Shown in pieces: positions 17,370-26,198 of a stretch of 64,000 nucleotides of DNA. The position numbers were made by a program, and so were the translations under genes. Under the pieces are notes generated by a model that saw only the letters and a program-made list of their open reading frames with translations, did no database searches and was not told the origin of the DNA. The number at the start of each line of letters is the position of its first letter. Within the stretch, counting starts at the first letter, position 1. Source of the stretch: SHVZ01 sp044223515 (GTDB lineage: Bacteria > Pseudomonadota > Alphaproteobacteria > SHVZ01); NCBI GenBank assembly GCA_044223515.1, contig JBGALV010000012.1, positions 1 through 64,000 of the forward strand. The letters run 5' to 3'.

Positions 17370-17425
17370 CGAAATCCACGCGAATGAGAAATCCGTCGAG
17401 CCCCGCCCCCTTCTAGCATCCACGC

Positions 17426-18421
17426 ATGACAGGGGATGTGGCCGCAGGCGTGAAGACGGTGACGGGGGCGGATGTCGAGGCCGCCGCCAGGCGGCTGGCG
17501 CCGCACATGTCCCAGACCCCGCTGATCTTCTCCGCCGCGCTTTCCGACCTTCTCGGCGCCGAGGTCTGGCTCAAGCTCGAGACCGCCTCCGAGATCGCGA
17601 GCTTCAAGCTGCGCGGCGCGCTCAACGCCCTCCTTCTGGCGGGTGCCAAGGACAGCGCGCTCACTTCCTCCACCGGCAACCACGGCCAGGGCGTCACGCT
17701 CGCGGCCAAGCGCCTCGGCATCGGCGCCGACATCTTCGTGCCCGACGATCCGAACCCGGTGAAGGTCAGGATGATCGAGCTCCTGGGCGGGCGCGTGCAT
17801 GTCGGCGGCCACGACATCGACGCCGCCAAGGAGCGCGCCTACGCCTACCAGGCGAAGCACGGCGGCACCTTCGTCGACGACGGCGAGAACCCCGACCTGA
17901 TCGCCGGCGCTGGCACCGTCGGCCTGGAGATCGGTCAACAGCTCAAGGACATCGACGTCCTTTACGTGCCGATGGGATCGGGCTCGCTCGCCAGCGGCAC
18001 CGCGACCGGCGTGAAGCACGTGCAGCCCAGGATCAAGGTCGTCGCGGTGCAGGCCACCGGCGCGCCGGCGATGGTCGAGAGCTTCCATGCGAAGCGCGCG
18101 ATCGAGCGGCCGATCGACACCCGCGCCGACTGCCTGGTCTGCCGGATCCCGGCGGCGCAGGCGCTCTCGACCCTGATCGCCAACGTCGACGACGCGATGA
18201 CGGTCTCCGACAAGGAGATGCTGTCGGCGGTGCATACGTATCTGGCGCGCGCCCATGTGCTGATCGAGCTGGGCTCGGCCGCACCGCTCGCCGCTGCCTA
18301 CAACCGGCGCGCCGAGACCAGGGGCAAGCGCGTGGTGCTCGTGGTCTCCGGCGCCAACGCGATCCCCGAGATCATGATCGAGGCGCTGAAGTCCCCGATG
18401 CTCGGCGGAGAATTTGCGTGA
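17426..18421 (+). CDS. Threonine/serine dehydratase-type PLP enzyme
   Basis: A 331-residue fold-type II PLP enzyme that would deaminate Thr, Ser or hydroxy-amino acids. The Schiff-base lysine is Lys61 in SFKLRGA. SSTGNHGQG binds the PLP/substrate carboxylate, and the glycine loop is GSGSLASG. There is no C-terminal ACT regulatory domain, so it is a catabolic-type or EutB-like dehydratase or serine racemase rather than biosynthetic IlvA. Control by the divergent AsnC protein is likely. Confidence 0.87.
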   Translation: MTGDVAAGVKTVTGADVEAAARRLAPHMSQTPLIFSAALSDLLGAEVWLKLETASEIASFKLRGALNALLLAGAKDSALTSSTGNHGQGVTLAAKRLGIGADIFVPDDPNPVKVRMIELLGGRVHVGGHDIDAAKERAYAYQAKHGGTFVDDGENPDLIAGAGTVGLEIGQQLKDIDVLYVPMGSGSLASGTATGVKHVQPRIKVVAVQATGAPAMVESFHAKRAIERPIDTRADCLVCRIPAAQALSTLIANVDDAMTVSDKEMLSAVHTYLARAHVLIELGSAAPLAAAYNRRAETRGKRVVLVVSGANAIPEIMIEALKSPMLGGEFA

Positions 18422-18435
18422 ACAGCCGACACGGC

Positions 18436-18545
18436 GCCCCCCACCCTAACCCTCCCCCACAGAGGGGGGAGGGGATACGAGGTGCGGGCGTCGGGCGTCG
18501 TGCTCCTTCCCCCCGCGGAGCGTGGGGGAAGGTTGGGATGGGGGG
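18436..18545. repeat. Pair of R1 repeats, tails outward
   Basis: One copy (18436-18474) runs CCCCCCACCCTAACCCTCCCCC and into a GGGGGGAGGGG arm. A second, inverted copy (18504-18545) ends GGTTGGGATGGGGGG. About 30 bases separate them. The tails point outward, unlike the DUF559-type pairs. Confidence 0.65.
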
Positions 18546-18555
18546 TCTTCGCCGC

Positions 18556-19497
18556 CTAGCTCCTTCGCCGCGTCTTCATGTCCTCGCAGGCCTGGGTGAG
18601 CGCCGCCATCAGCTCGGGCTCGCTCGCGTCGTGTCCTGCCGCATGGATGTAGCGGAGATCGGCTTCGGGCCAGCGCTGCTTGACCTCCCAGGCGTTCATC
18701 GGTCGCGTCACCACGTCGTAGCGGCCCTGCACGATGATGCAGGGAACGTTGCGGATCCTGGCGATGCCGTCGAGCAGCTGGCCGGGCTTCACGAAGAACT
18801 TGTTGGCGACGTAGTGGAAGAAGGTCAGCGTGCCTTGGCGCTTCTGCTCGGGCGTGGCGTCCGGCGCCTTCGCCGGCGTCTTGAAGCTGGAGATGCGGGT
18901 CGAGTACTCCCAGAACGCGTCCGCCGCGGGCTGCCAGATCTTCGGGTCGGGGTCGGTGATGCGCTTGCGATAGGCCTCGGCCATGTCGCCGCGCTCGGCC
19001 TCCGGAATGAAATTGAAGAACGGCGTCCACAGATCGGGAAAGAGATTGCCGACCTCGTGCGACCACCAGCGGATCGCGGCGTCCGCGCCGGTGGTGACGC
19101 CGCGCAGGATCAAGCCCGCGACGCTGTCCGGATGCGCCTCGGTGTAGGCGAGGCCGAGAAGCGCGCCCCAGGAGCCGCCGCTCACCACCCAGCGCTCGAA
19201 TCCCAGATGCTTCCTCAACGCCTCGAGGTCGGCGATCAGCGACGGCGTGTCGTTGCCCTTCAGCTCGCCGAAGGGGAGCGATCGTCCGCCGCCGCGCTGA
19301 TCGAACAGCACGAGATCGTAGTAGGCGGGATCGAAGGTGCGCCGGTTCGCCGGCGTGCAGCCGCGGCCCGGCCCGCCATGCAGGTGGACGGCAGGCACGC
19401 CGCCCTTCTTCCCGACGCGCTCCCAGTACAGCCGATGCGGCGGATCCACGTCGAGGAAGCCGGTCGCATAGGGCTCGGTGTCGGGATAGGGGATCAC
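18556..19497 (-). CDS. pip: Proline iminopeptidase
   Basis: A 313-residue alpha/beta hydrolase that removes N-terminal proline from peptides. HGGPGRG forms the oxyanion region, FDQRGGGRS follows it, and the nucleophile is in GGSWGALLGLAY. The acid lies near GRYDVVT and the His in AAGHDASE. The GTG at 19497, preceded by GGAGAG, is chosen because the family begins close to the YATGFLDV segment. Divergent from the next gene across about 120 bp. Confidence 0.9.
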   Translation of the reverse strand: MIPYPDTEPYATGFLDVDPPHRLYWERVGKKGGVPAVHLHGGPGRGCTPANRRTFDPAYYDLVLFDQRGGGRSLPFGELKGNDTPSLIADLEALRKHLGFERWVVSGGSWGALLGLAYTEAHPDSVAGLILRGVTTGADAAIRWWSHEVGNLFPDLWTPFFNFIPEAERGDMAEAYRKRITDPDPKIWQPAADAFWEYSTRISSFKTPAKAPDATPEQKRQGTLTFFHYVANKFFVKPGQLLDGIARIRNVPCIIVQGRYDVVTRPMNAWEVKQRWPEADLRYIHAAGHDASEPELMAALTQACEDMKTRRRS

Positions 19498-19621
19498 GCC
19501 GCTCTCCGTTTCAATGAAGCGGAGCGACGATACTTTTCGTTTCAAGTCGACGTCAAGGATCAACCTCGGCGAATACAATAAAACTCGACGATGACGTTGT
19601 AAAACACAGGAGGGACGATTG

Positions 19622-21199
19622 ATGATCTCGTCTTCACGTCTGGTATTCGGCGCCGCCGCGATCACCGCCGCCGCGCTCTCGTTCTCGCCGGCCTTCGCCC
19701 AGGAGAAGGTGCTGAAGGTCGTGCCGCACGCCGACCTCAAGGTGCTCGACCCGGTTAACGTCACCGCGGCGATCACCTACATCCACGGGCTGATGATCTA
19801 CGACAGCCTGATGGCGCTCGACGCCAACCTGGTGCCGCAGCCGCAGATGGCCCAGGGCGTCGAGATCTCTCCCGACAAGCTGACCTACACCTTCACGCTG
19901 CGTCCCGGCCTCAAGTGGCATGACGGCACGCCCGTGACCTCGGCGGACCTGGTGCCGTCCTTGAAGCGCTGGATGGCCCGCGCGCCGGTCGGGCAGAAGC
20001 TCTCGCCGTCGATCGCGTCTCTCGAGGCGCCGAACCCGAACACCTTCGTGATCAAGCTCAAGGAGCCCTACGCGCTCACCCTCTACTCACTCGGCCTCGC
20101 GGGCCCGGTGTTCATGCCGCAGAAGGTGGCGGAGACCGATCCCAACACCTCGATCACAAGCTCGGTCGGCTCCGGGCCCTACAAGTTCGTGGCCTCCGAG
20201 TGGAAACCCGGTGCCAAGGTCCTCTACGAGAAGAACAAGGACTACGTGCCGCGCAGCGAGGCGCCCAGCTTCTTCTCCGGCGGCAAGGTGGTGAAGCTCG
20301 ACAAGGTCGAGTGGACCATCCTCCCCGATGCCAACACCACCGCGGCGGCGCTCGGCCGCGGCGAGGTCGACTACTGGAACAACCCGCCGGCGGACTTCGT
20401 GAAGATCCTCTCGGCCAACCCCGAGATCACGCTGCAGATCCTGCATCCGCTGGGCTGGATCAACATCGGGCGTGTGAATGCGCTGCTGCCGCCGTTCAAT
20501 AACGTCAAGGCGCGCCAGGCGCTGGCCTATGCCTTCGCCGACCAGACCGAGTTCATGCAGGCGGCTTACGGCGATCAACGCTGGTGGCGGACCTGCGGCT
20601 CCTACTTCGTCTGCGGCACCGCCTACGGTACCGAAGCGGGATCCGAGCCCTATGCCAAGCGCGACATCGCCAAGGCGAAGCAGCTGCTGGCCGAGTCAGG
20701 CTACAAGGGCGAGAAGATCGTCGTCGTCAACACCAAGGAAATCCCGGTCATCTTCGCGCTGACCTCGGTCGCGATTCCGAGGATGCGCGAGATCGGGCTC
20801 AACGTCGAAGAGCAGGTGGTCGACTGGAGCGGCTTCATCGGCCGCATCCAGAAGAAGGACCCGATCGACCAGGGCGGCTGGAACTTCTTCACCACCAACG
20901 GCACCGGCATGACCTTCCACCATCCGCTGACCAACCTCGGCACGCCGATGCAGTGCGACGGCAAGAACTGGTTCGGCTGGCCCTGCGACGAGGCGACGGA
21001 GGCGCTCCGGACCAAGTTCCTGAACGCTCCCGACGATGCGTCCCGGAAGGCGGCGATCGAGGTCTATCACCGGGCATTGATGGAACAGCAGCCGGCGGTG
21101 AACCTGGGTCAGGCGGCATCGCCGGAGGCGTGGAGGAAGAACGTGACCGGCATGGTGTCGACGCATCTTCCGGTGTTCTGGAACGTGACGAAGAACTGA
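19622..21199 (+). CDS. Extracellular solute-binding protein family 5 (peptide/opine type)
   Basis: A 525-residue periplasmic binding protein of the DppA/OppA class. A signal peptide ends near SPAFAQ. The family signature region is YTFTLRPGLKWHDGTPVTSADLV. GSGPYKFVASEWKPGAKVLYEKN and the C-terminal half match the usual three-domain layout, and the length is typical. AGGAGGGA at 19608 is an excellent ribosome site for the ATG at 19622. No permease or ATPase genes are adjacent, so it is an orphan binding protein. Confidence 0.9.
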   Translation: MISSSRLVFGAAAITAAALSFSPAFAQEKVLKVVPHADLKVLDPVNVTAAITYIHGLMIYDSLMALDANLVPQPQMAQGVEISPDKLTYTFTLRPGLKWHDGTPVTSADLVPSLKRWMARAPVGQKLSPSIASLEAPNPNTFVIKLKEPYALTLYSLGLAGPVFMPQKVAETDPNTSITSSVGSGPYKFVASEWKPGAKVLYEKNKDYVPRSEAPSFFSGGKVVKLDKVEWTILPDANTTAAALGRGEVDYWNNPPADFVKILSANPEITLQILHPLGWINIGRVNALLPPFNNVKARQALAYAFADQTEFMQAAYGDQRWWRTCGSYFVCGTAYGTEAGSEPYAKRDIAKAKQLLAESGYKGEKIVVVNTKEIPVIFALTSVAIPRMREIGLNVEEQVVDWSGFIGRIQKKDPIDQGGWNFFTTNGTGMTFHHPLTNLGTPMQCDGKNWFGWPCDEATEALRTKFLNAPDDASRKAAIEVYHRALMEQQPAVNLGQAASPEAWRKNVTGMVSTHLPVFWNVTKN

Positions 21200-21229
21200 A
21201 GATAAGGGCCACGGTCCCTCGCTTGTGTG

Positions 21230-21298
21230 GTCGCTACGCTAGCGCTCTCGGTGCGCAAGCGCGCACCTGCCGCGTTAGCTAGGCGCCCACGCTCGGGG
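21230..21298. repeat. R3 repeat, copy 1
   Basis: This ~65-bp element begins TCGCTACGCTA. It has a GGTGCGC/GCGCGCACC hairpin core and ends TTAGCTAGGCGCCC. A second copy occurs at 26828-26892. It leads directly into an R1 repeat. Confidence 0.6.
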
Positions 21299-21299
21299 C

Positions 21300-21346
21300 C
21301 CCCACCCTGCCCTCCCCCGCTGACGCGGGGGAGGGTTTTCTTTTTT
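21300..21346 (+). terminator. Rho-independent terminator formed by an R1 repeat
   Basis: CCCTCCCCCGC (21310-21320) pairs perfectly with GCGGGGGAGGG (21325-21335) around a four-base loop, followed by TTTTCTTTTTT. The R1 tail CCCCCACCCT precedes it. It lies about 100 bp after the solute-binding protein gene and probably ends its transcript. Confidence 0.85.
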
Positions 21347-21353
21347 GGGTTCG

Positions 21354-21420
21354 AGAGCGCGGAACGCGAAAGCTTTTCGGTCGTCCGGAAAGCGGCAGCG
21401 TTACGCCATAAGCGAGCGTC
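21354..21420. repeat. R2 nested palindromic repeat, copy 1
   Basis: GCGGAACGC, AGCTTTTCGG, TCGT, CCGGAAAGC and GCGTTACGCC make nested inverted arms, followed by AAGCGAGCGTC. Family members recur at 23117, 23901 and 32259. This copy ends beside the terC stop. Confidence 0.65.
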
Positions 21421-21427
21421 CGTACTC

Positions 21428-22174
21428 TTACTTGCCCGCGCGCCGCTTCTTCGCCCTTCGCGCCATCATGTTCAGGCCCTCCACCAAAGCGGAGAAACTC
21501 ATCGCGGCGTAGATATACCCCTTCGGCACATGCACGCCGAAGCCGTCGGCGATCAGCACCATGCCGATCATCAAGAGGAATCCCAGGGCCAGCATGACGA
21601 TGGTGGGATTCGCCTGGATGAAGGCGGAGAGCGGGTTGACAGCGAGCATCATCACCGCGACCGCGACCAGCACCGCGATCACCATCACCGGCACGTCGTC
21701 GGTCATGCCGACCGCGGTGATGATGGAGTCCACGGAGAACACGAGGTCGAGCATCAGGATCTGCACGATCGCGGCGGAGAAGCCGAGCGACGCCGCCGAC
21801 TTCGCGAACATGGAGTCGCCGTCGGGCTCGGGCTCGACCGTGTGATGGATCTCGCGCGTCGCCTTCCACACCAGGAAGAGGCCGCCCGCGATCAGGATCA
21901 GGTCGCGCCAGGAGAAGCCGTGGTTGAACAGCGTGAAAAGCGGGTTCGTCAGCTGCACGATCCACGCGATCGTGCCCAGCAGCCCGATCCGCATGACCAA
22001 GGCGAGGCCGATGCCGATCCGCCGCGCCTGGGCCCGGTGCTCCTCCGGCAGCCGGTTGGTCAGGATCGAGATGAAGATCAGGTTGTCGATCCCGAGCACC
22101 ACCTCCATGACGATCAACGTCGCGAGGGCCGCCCAGGCGGTGGGGTCTGAGGCGAGCAGGATCAGGTCAGCCAA
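21428..22174 (-). CDS. TerC-family integral membrane protein
   Basis: A 248-residue protein with about seven hydrophobic helices. The two acidic intramembrane motifs of TerC are present: EVVLGIDN near the N-terminus and DLVFSVDSI in the middle. A basic C-terminus (ARRAKKRRAGK) follows. TerC proteins are implicated in metal (Mn) export to secreted proteins and in tellurite resistance. No yybP-ykoY riboswitch was recognised upstream, and no other ter genes are near. Confidence 0.9.
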   Translation of the reverse strand: MADLILLASDPTAWAALATLIVMEVVLGIDNLIFISILTNRLPEEHRAQARRIGIGLALVMRIGLLGTIAWIVQLTNPLFTLFNHGFSWRDLILIAGGLFLVWKATREIHHTVEPEPDGDSMFAKSAASLGFSAAIVQILMLDLVFSVDSIITAVGMTDDVPVMVIAVLVAVAVMMLAVNPLSAFIQANPTIVMLALGFLLMIGMVLIADGFGVHVPKGYIYAAMSFSALVEGLNMMARRAKKRRAGK

Positions 22175-22330
22175 GGTCGGCTCCGGCAGGGAGATCGGGT
22201 CGACCGGACATGGCCCCGCGGAGCCAAAGAAGCAAGGGGGATCAAGGATTTCGCCCTAATTTGGGGCGCCGCGACCCGCCGAGGTCGCGGAAGCGTTAAC
22301 CGCCGTATAGATGGGATTTAAGGCAACAGA

Positions 22331-22359
22331 TTGACGCAGTGGATCTAAATTCATATTAA
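22331..22359 (+). promoter_or_regulatory. Strong sigma70-type promoter
   Basis: TTGACG (22331-22336) and TATTAA (22354-22359) are separated by exactly 17 bases in an AT-rich stretch. Transcription should start near 22366, giving a 30-base leader with AAAGGGAG before the acetyltransferase ATG. Confidence 0.8.
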
Positions 22360-22395
22360 TACTTTGTTCACTCGTCGGGCCCTAGAAAGGGAGCC

Positions 22396-23037
22396 ATGAC
22401 CCTCGCCGCACCCTTCTCCAGTCCTATGAATGCGGGCCGCCAGGCTGCCTTCGGGCCGGTTCTGGCGAGCTCGCGTCTGCGTGTGCGCCAGATGGGCCGC
22501 GACGACGTGGCGAGGATCTACGAGGTCAACCGCAGCCTCAACCGCCGCTACCTCTCCGCGCCGCCGCTCGACCTCGAGGGGCTGGAGGAGCTGCGCCAAG
22601 TGTTCGAAGGCGAGTGGCGGAAATACGGTCTCGGTTACCTCATGGTCTGCCATGGCGACGAGAGCGTGGGTCACGTCCGCCTCAAATGCATCCCGGACTG
22701 CACCTCGGGCCGTGCCGCGGAACTCACCTACGCGATCGCGCCGGCACATCAGGACCAGGGCTACGCGACCGAGGCGGTCGGGCTGGTGCTGCAGTTCGCG
22801 TTCGACGAAGCTGAGGTCGACTACGTCGTCGCCTGCGTCGAGCCCGACAACGCCGCCTCGCTCCGCGTGGTGGAGAAGAACGGCCTCGCATGGGTCGCCA
22901 CGGGCAAGATGCATGGCCGGTTGATGCGGCGGTACATCCTGCCGGAGACGATGTGGCGTGCGCAGCGCCGGGCGATCAACGCGCAGCACCCTTCCATTTC
23001 GACCTCGCTCCGCTCGGAACTTTCGACGCGAGCTTAG
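22396..23037 (+). CDS. GNAT-family N-acetyltransferase (RimJ/RimL-like)
   Basis: A 213-residue acetyl-CoA-dependent acetyltransferase. The domain begins at SSRLRVRQMGRDD. The sequence ELTYAIAPAHQDQGYATEAVGLVLQFAF contains the acetyl-CoA pyrophosphate loop (QDQGYA), and VEPDNAASLRVVEKNGL is typical of RimJ/L-like members. AAAGGGAG and a strong promoter lie upstream. The substrate (protein N-terminus or small molecule) is unknown. Confidence 0.87.
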   Translation: MTLAAPFSSPMNAGRQAAFGPVLASSRLRVRQMGRDDVARIYEVNRSLNRRYLSAPPLDLEGLEELRQVFEGEWRKYGLGYLMVCHGDESVGHVRLKCIPDCTSGRAAELTYAIAPAHQDQGYATEAVGLVLQFAFDEAEVDYVVACVEPDNAASLRVVEKNGLAWVATGKMHGRLMRRYILPETMWRAQRRAINAQHPSISTSLRSELSTRA

Positions 23038-23116
23038 GGGCGTAAACGCCTCGTAAGTCGACCGCGCTCCAGCGCGGCGCGCCTTACTGTGCGTTTCCGC
23101 CGCTCGCGAAAACCGC

Positions 23117-23182
23117 GAGCGCGGAACGCGGCAGCTTTTCGGTCGTCCGAAAAGCGGGAGCGTTCTGCATCAAGCGAGCGTC
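23117..23182. repeat. R2 nested palindromic repeat, copy 2
   Basis: GAGCGCGGAACGCGGCAGC, then TTTTCGG, TCGT, CCGAAAA, then GCGGGAGCGTTC and AAGCGAGCGTCCG. It is placed between convergent genes and overlaps the last codons of the quinone reductase gene. Confidence 0.65.
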
Positions 23183-23754
23183 CGCATTCTTTCTTTGACT
23201 CGCGCCAAGAACGCCGCCCGTTCCTCCGCGCTCACCGAATCCATCTTGTACAGCCGCAGCAACACCGGCCGCGCCTGCCTCGCCACCGCGATCCTCATCG
23301 CCCGCATGTGGACCCTCACGGGATCCAGCAAAGCCAGGGTCTGCAGCGGCGACGTGCCCGAGGTGGTGATGGTGACCCACGCGCGAAGCCTGGTGAGCTT
23401 GCCCCAGACCGGCCCTTGGTCGGTGAGCTCGAACGCGACGCCGGGGAGGAACACGCGGTCGAGCCAGCCTTTCAAGATCGCCGGCATGCCCGACCACCAG
23501 GTCGGGAACACGAAGACCAAGGCCTCCGCCCATTCCAGGTCCTGGACCATGGCTTCGACCGGCTTCCGGTTCTCCGGCACGTCGGCGTTGGTGCGCCACT
23601 CCGGTTCCGACAGCCTCGCCTCGAACCCCTCGCCATAGAGATCGAGCACCCGGACCTCGTGGCCACCTTCGCGCAAGCCCGCGAGGGCCTCGGTGAGGAC
23701 CTGGGCGTTGAAGCTCTTGGGGCCGGGATGGGCGATTACCGCGAGGACGTGCAT
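23170..23754 (-). CDS. NAD(P)H dehydrogenase (quinone)-like flavodoxin-fold oxidoreductase
   Basis: A 194-residue flavodoxin-like protein of the NQO1/KefF/MdaB group, which reduces quinones with two electrons using NAD(P)H and FMN or FAD. VIAHPGPKSFN at the N-terminus is the phosphate/flavin-binding loop. FPTWWSGMPAILKGWLDRVF is the hallmark second loop, and VTITTSGTS a third. It is cytoplasmic. The gene end carries an R2 repeat. Confidence 0.88.
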   Translation of the reverse strand: MHVLAVIAHPGPKSFNAQVLTEALAGLREGGHEVRVLDLYGEGFEARLSEPEWRTNADVPENRKPVEAMVQDLEWAEALVFVFPTWWSGMPAILKGWLDRVFLPGVAFELTDQGPVWGKLTRLRAWVTITTSGTSPLQTLALLDPVRVHMRAMRIAVARQARPVLLRLYKMDSVSAEERAAFLARVKERMRTLA

Positions 23755-23841
23755 GGGTGAGGAAATGCGGGACCGGAGGATGAGGTTCCTGGCACGGGAC
23801 GGCCGGCGGGCTCAGGGGCGTGCGCTCCCGCGCCTCTTATT

Positions 23842-23876
23842 CCCTCCCCCCACGCGCAGCGTGTGGGGGAGGGGAC
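23842..23876. repeat. R1 repeat copy
   Basis: CCCTCCCCCCACGC and GTGTGGGGGAGGGG form a hairpin around GCAGC. It is followed within 25 bp by an R2 copy, and both lie between minus-strand genes. Confidence 0.65.
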
Positions 23877-23900
23877 ACGAGATGCGCGTCGTGAAGATCG

Positions 23901-23970
23901 CGAGCGCGGAACGCGGCGGCTTTTCGGTCGTCCGAAAAGCGGGAGCGTTCCGCCGTCAGCTCGCGTCGTG
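23901..23970. repeat. R2 nested palindromic repeat, copy 3
   Basis: GAGCGCGGAACGCGGCGGC, TTTTCGG, TCGT, CCGAAAA, GCGGGAGCGTTCCGCC. The outer GCGGAACGC/GCGTTCCGC arms are perfect here. It lies just downstream of the thiolase gene. Confidence 0.65.
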
Positions 23971-23995
23971 AGGTCGTCTTCGCGCAGCGAAGACG

Positions 23996-25165
23996 TCAGG
24001 ACTTCAGCGGCTCCAGGATGCTCACGTAGTTCGCCACCGCCGCGCCGCCCATGTTGAAGATCCCCGCGAGCTTGGCATTCGGCACCTGGATCGCGCCCGC
24101 GGTTCCCGTCACCTGCATCGCGCCCATGACGTGCATGGAAACGCCGGTGGCGCCGACCGGATGGCCCTTCGACTTGAGCCCGCCCGACGGATTGACCGGG
24201 AGCTTGCCGGTCTTCTCCGTCCAGCCTTCCTGGATCGCGCGGAAGCCTTGCCCGCGCGGCGTGAGGCCCATGGCCTCGTACTCGATCAGCTCCGCGACCG
24301 TGAAGCAGTCATGAGTCTCCACCAGCGAGAGATCGGAGAGGCCGAGCTTCGCGTTCGAGAGCGCACGCTTCCACGCGACCTCGCAGCCTTCGAAGAGCGT
24401 GATGTCGCGGCGCGACATCGGCAGGAAGTCGTTGACGTGCTCGGCCGCGCGGAACGCGACGGCCTTCTTGGACGCGAGCGCGGTGTCGAGATCGGCCAGC
24501 ACCACGGCCGCCGCGCCGTCGGAGACCAGCGAGCAGTCCGAGCGCTTGAGCGGCCCCGCGACGAACGGGTTCTTCTCCGAGGCGTTGCGGCAGAACTCGT
24601 AGCCGAGATCCTTCTTCATGTGCGCCAGCGGATTGACGGCGCCGTTCTTGTGGTTCTTCGCCGCGATGCGGGCGAGCGCGTCCGACTGGTCGCCGTGCTT
24701 CTGGAAGTAGCGCTGCGTGATGCCGCCGAAGATTCCGGCGAAGCCGCCTTGGGTGTCACCCTCTTCCTTGAGATAGGACGCGCGGATCAAACACTCGCCG
24801 ACCTGCTGCCCGGTGACCTCGGTCATCTTCTCCACGCCGACCACGAGCACGCGCTTCGCCTTGCCGGCGCCGATCGCGTTCAGCCCCTGGTGGATCGCGG
24901 CCGACCCCGTCGCGCACGCGTTCTCCACGCGCGTCGCCGGCTTGAAGCGCCACTCGTCGAACGCCTGCAGCGTGAGCGACGACGGAAACTCCTGGCGCAC
25001 GAAGCCCGCGTTGAGGTGGCCCAAGTAGATCGCGTCGATGTCCTTGGGCTCCAGCCCCGCATCCGCGACGGCTTCGCGCGCGACCTTGACGATCAACGTC
25101 TCGAGATCGAGCGCGTCATGCTTCCCGAACGGGGTATGCGACCAGCCGATGATGCAGGCGGACAT
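23996..25165 (-). CDS. Thiolase-family acetyl-CoA acetyltransferase (SCP2-thiolase-like)
   Basis: A 389-residue thiolase fold enzyme for acyl-CoA condensation or cleavage. The nucleophilic Cys is in VENACATGSAA, and the catalytic His is in NPSGGLKSKGHPVGATG. The usual C-terminal CxGGG motif is replaced by FNMGGAAVAN, lacking the second Cys. This is seen in SCP2-type thiolase-like proteins and may mean a specialised or non-classical activity. It stands alone, upstream of a compositionally foreign gene on the other strand. Confidence 0.87.
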   Translation of the reverse strand: MSACIIGWSHTPFGKHDALDLETLIVKVAREAVADAGLEPKDIDAIYLGHLNAGFVRQEFPSSLTLQAFDEWRFKPATRVENACATGSAAIHQGLNAIGAGKAKRVLVVGVEKMTEVTGQQVGECLIRASYLKEEGDTQGGFAGIFGGITQRYFQKHGDQSDALARIAAKNHKNGAVNPLAHMKKDLGYEFCRNASEKNPFVAGPLKRSDCSLVSDGAAAVVLADLDTALASKKAVAFRAAEHVNDFLPMSRRDITLFEGCEVAWKRALSNAKLGLSDLSLVETHDCFTVAELIEYEAMGLTPRGQGFRAIQEGWTEKTGKLPVNPSGGLKSKGHPVGATGVSMHVMGAMQVTGTAGAIQVPNAKLAGIFNMGGAAVANYVSILEPLKS

Positions 25166-25313
25166 GGGGGAGTGCTCCGAGTAGCGATTTGTTCGGACAA
25201 TCTAGCATGACCTTTCTCGGCAAAGGTGGGGAGGTCGACAAAGCACCACTACTTTGAGCTGCATTAAGTCAGCGTGCTCCGCTAGGATTGAGCTACTTTC
25301 GAGAGGAGCGCAC

Positions 25314-26198
25314 GTGCTTTCGATTCGACTCAAGTCCCTCGTGCAAAATCCGCCATGGAAAGCATGGGGAAGAGAGGCTCTCGTTTCTTTAGGTACACTG
25401 TGGCTTGTTCTTGAATTATCGAGCTGGGCTCTTCCTAATATTTACGATGACATACTTAAAATATACGCCTTAACTGGGGCATCTATTATTTCTTTTATTT
25501 GGGCCACTTATCGGTCTATTCCTCCGGTTCAATATAAAAAGAGATTCAAATCGCGAAGCACGACTATTGAATTGCGCGTCGACGATCTAATTGAAAATGC
25601 GAAATCTCGCCACATTGGCATCTTAAGCAGCAACTACTTCGATTCGTGCACTAATACGGCAATCTCGGCCCACAGCCTTAAGGGAAAACTCATCACATCT
25701 TACTATTCCGGCCTTATGGCTTCCTTTGATAGCGCTGTGGACCAGTCGTTAAACAAGAACGGAATTGTAGGCGTGGAAAATCCAGGCAAGCAGCGAGGCG
25801 TAAACAGACTGCGTAGGTATGAGATTGGAACTGTTGCTGCCGTCCCGGTTGGATCGTTCAAAGCCATTCTGGTTGTCGGTGCTGAGTTCGAAGATTCATC
25901 CTCATTCACCAGCACGAATGCGATGGGCTTTTGGGCCTCGCTCCTAGCGCTTTGGAGAGGCGCCCAGCTAGAGGGACACCGACAGCCGATAGCTGTTCCA
26001 ATTTGGGGTGCAAATTTGGGGAATGCGCCCGGGAGTCGCTTGGTGAAATTTCAGACGCTCTTGTGCTCGTTTGCTGTCGCATCGGCGGCAGCCAATCAAC
26101 CTCCCACGACCGACCTCCACATCGTGGTCTGGAAAGGGGACTATGATCCCGAGGAATTTAGAACAATGGCAGAAGTGCTATCCGAGTTCGAAATGTAG
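25314..26198 (+). CDS. Two-TM protein with macro-like (DUF6430/ThsA-macro) domain
   Basis: A 294-residue protein from the GTG at 25314, with GAGAGGAG five bases upstream. Two N-terminal helices (about residues 21-42 and 50-67) precede a soluble domain from about residue 83. That domain reads like the DUF6430 macro-type fold: IGILSSNYFDS, ISAHSLKGKLI, YEIGTVAAVPVG, VPIWGANLG. Related TM-macro proteins are effectors of Thoeris-like antiphage systems that sense TIR-made ADP-ribose signals. No TIR gene is adjacent, so the role is open. Base composition is far more AT-rich than its neighbours, indicating horizontal transfer. The domain assignment is from memory of the family pattern. Confidence 0.6.
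   Translation: MLSIRLKSLVQNPPWKAWGREALVSLGTLWLVLELSSWALPNIYDDILKIYALTGASIISFIWATYRSIPPVQYKKRFKSRSTTIELRVDDLIENAKSRHIGILSSNYFDSCTNTAISAHSLKGKLITSYYSGLMASFDSAVDQSLNKNGIVGVENPGKQRGVNRLRRYEIGTVAAVPVGSFKAILVVGAEFEDSSSFTSTNAMGFWASLLALWRGAQLEGHRQPIAVPIWGANLGNAPGSRLVKFQTLLCSFAVASAAANQPPTTDLHIVVWKGDYDPEEFRTMAEVLSEFEM

Noticed and set aside
22175..22330. yybP-ykoY (Mn) riboswitch ahead of the TerC gene
   Set aside because: Expected conserved blocks could not be found on the minus strand.
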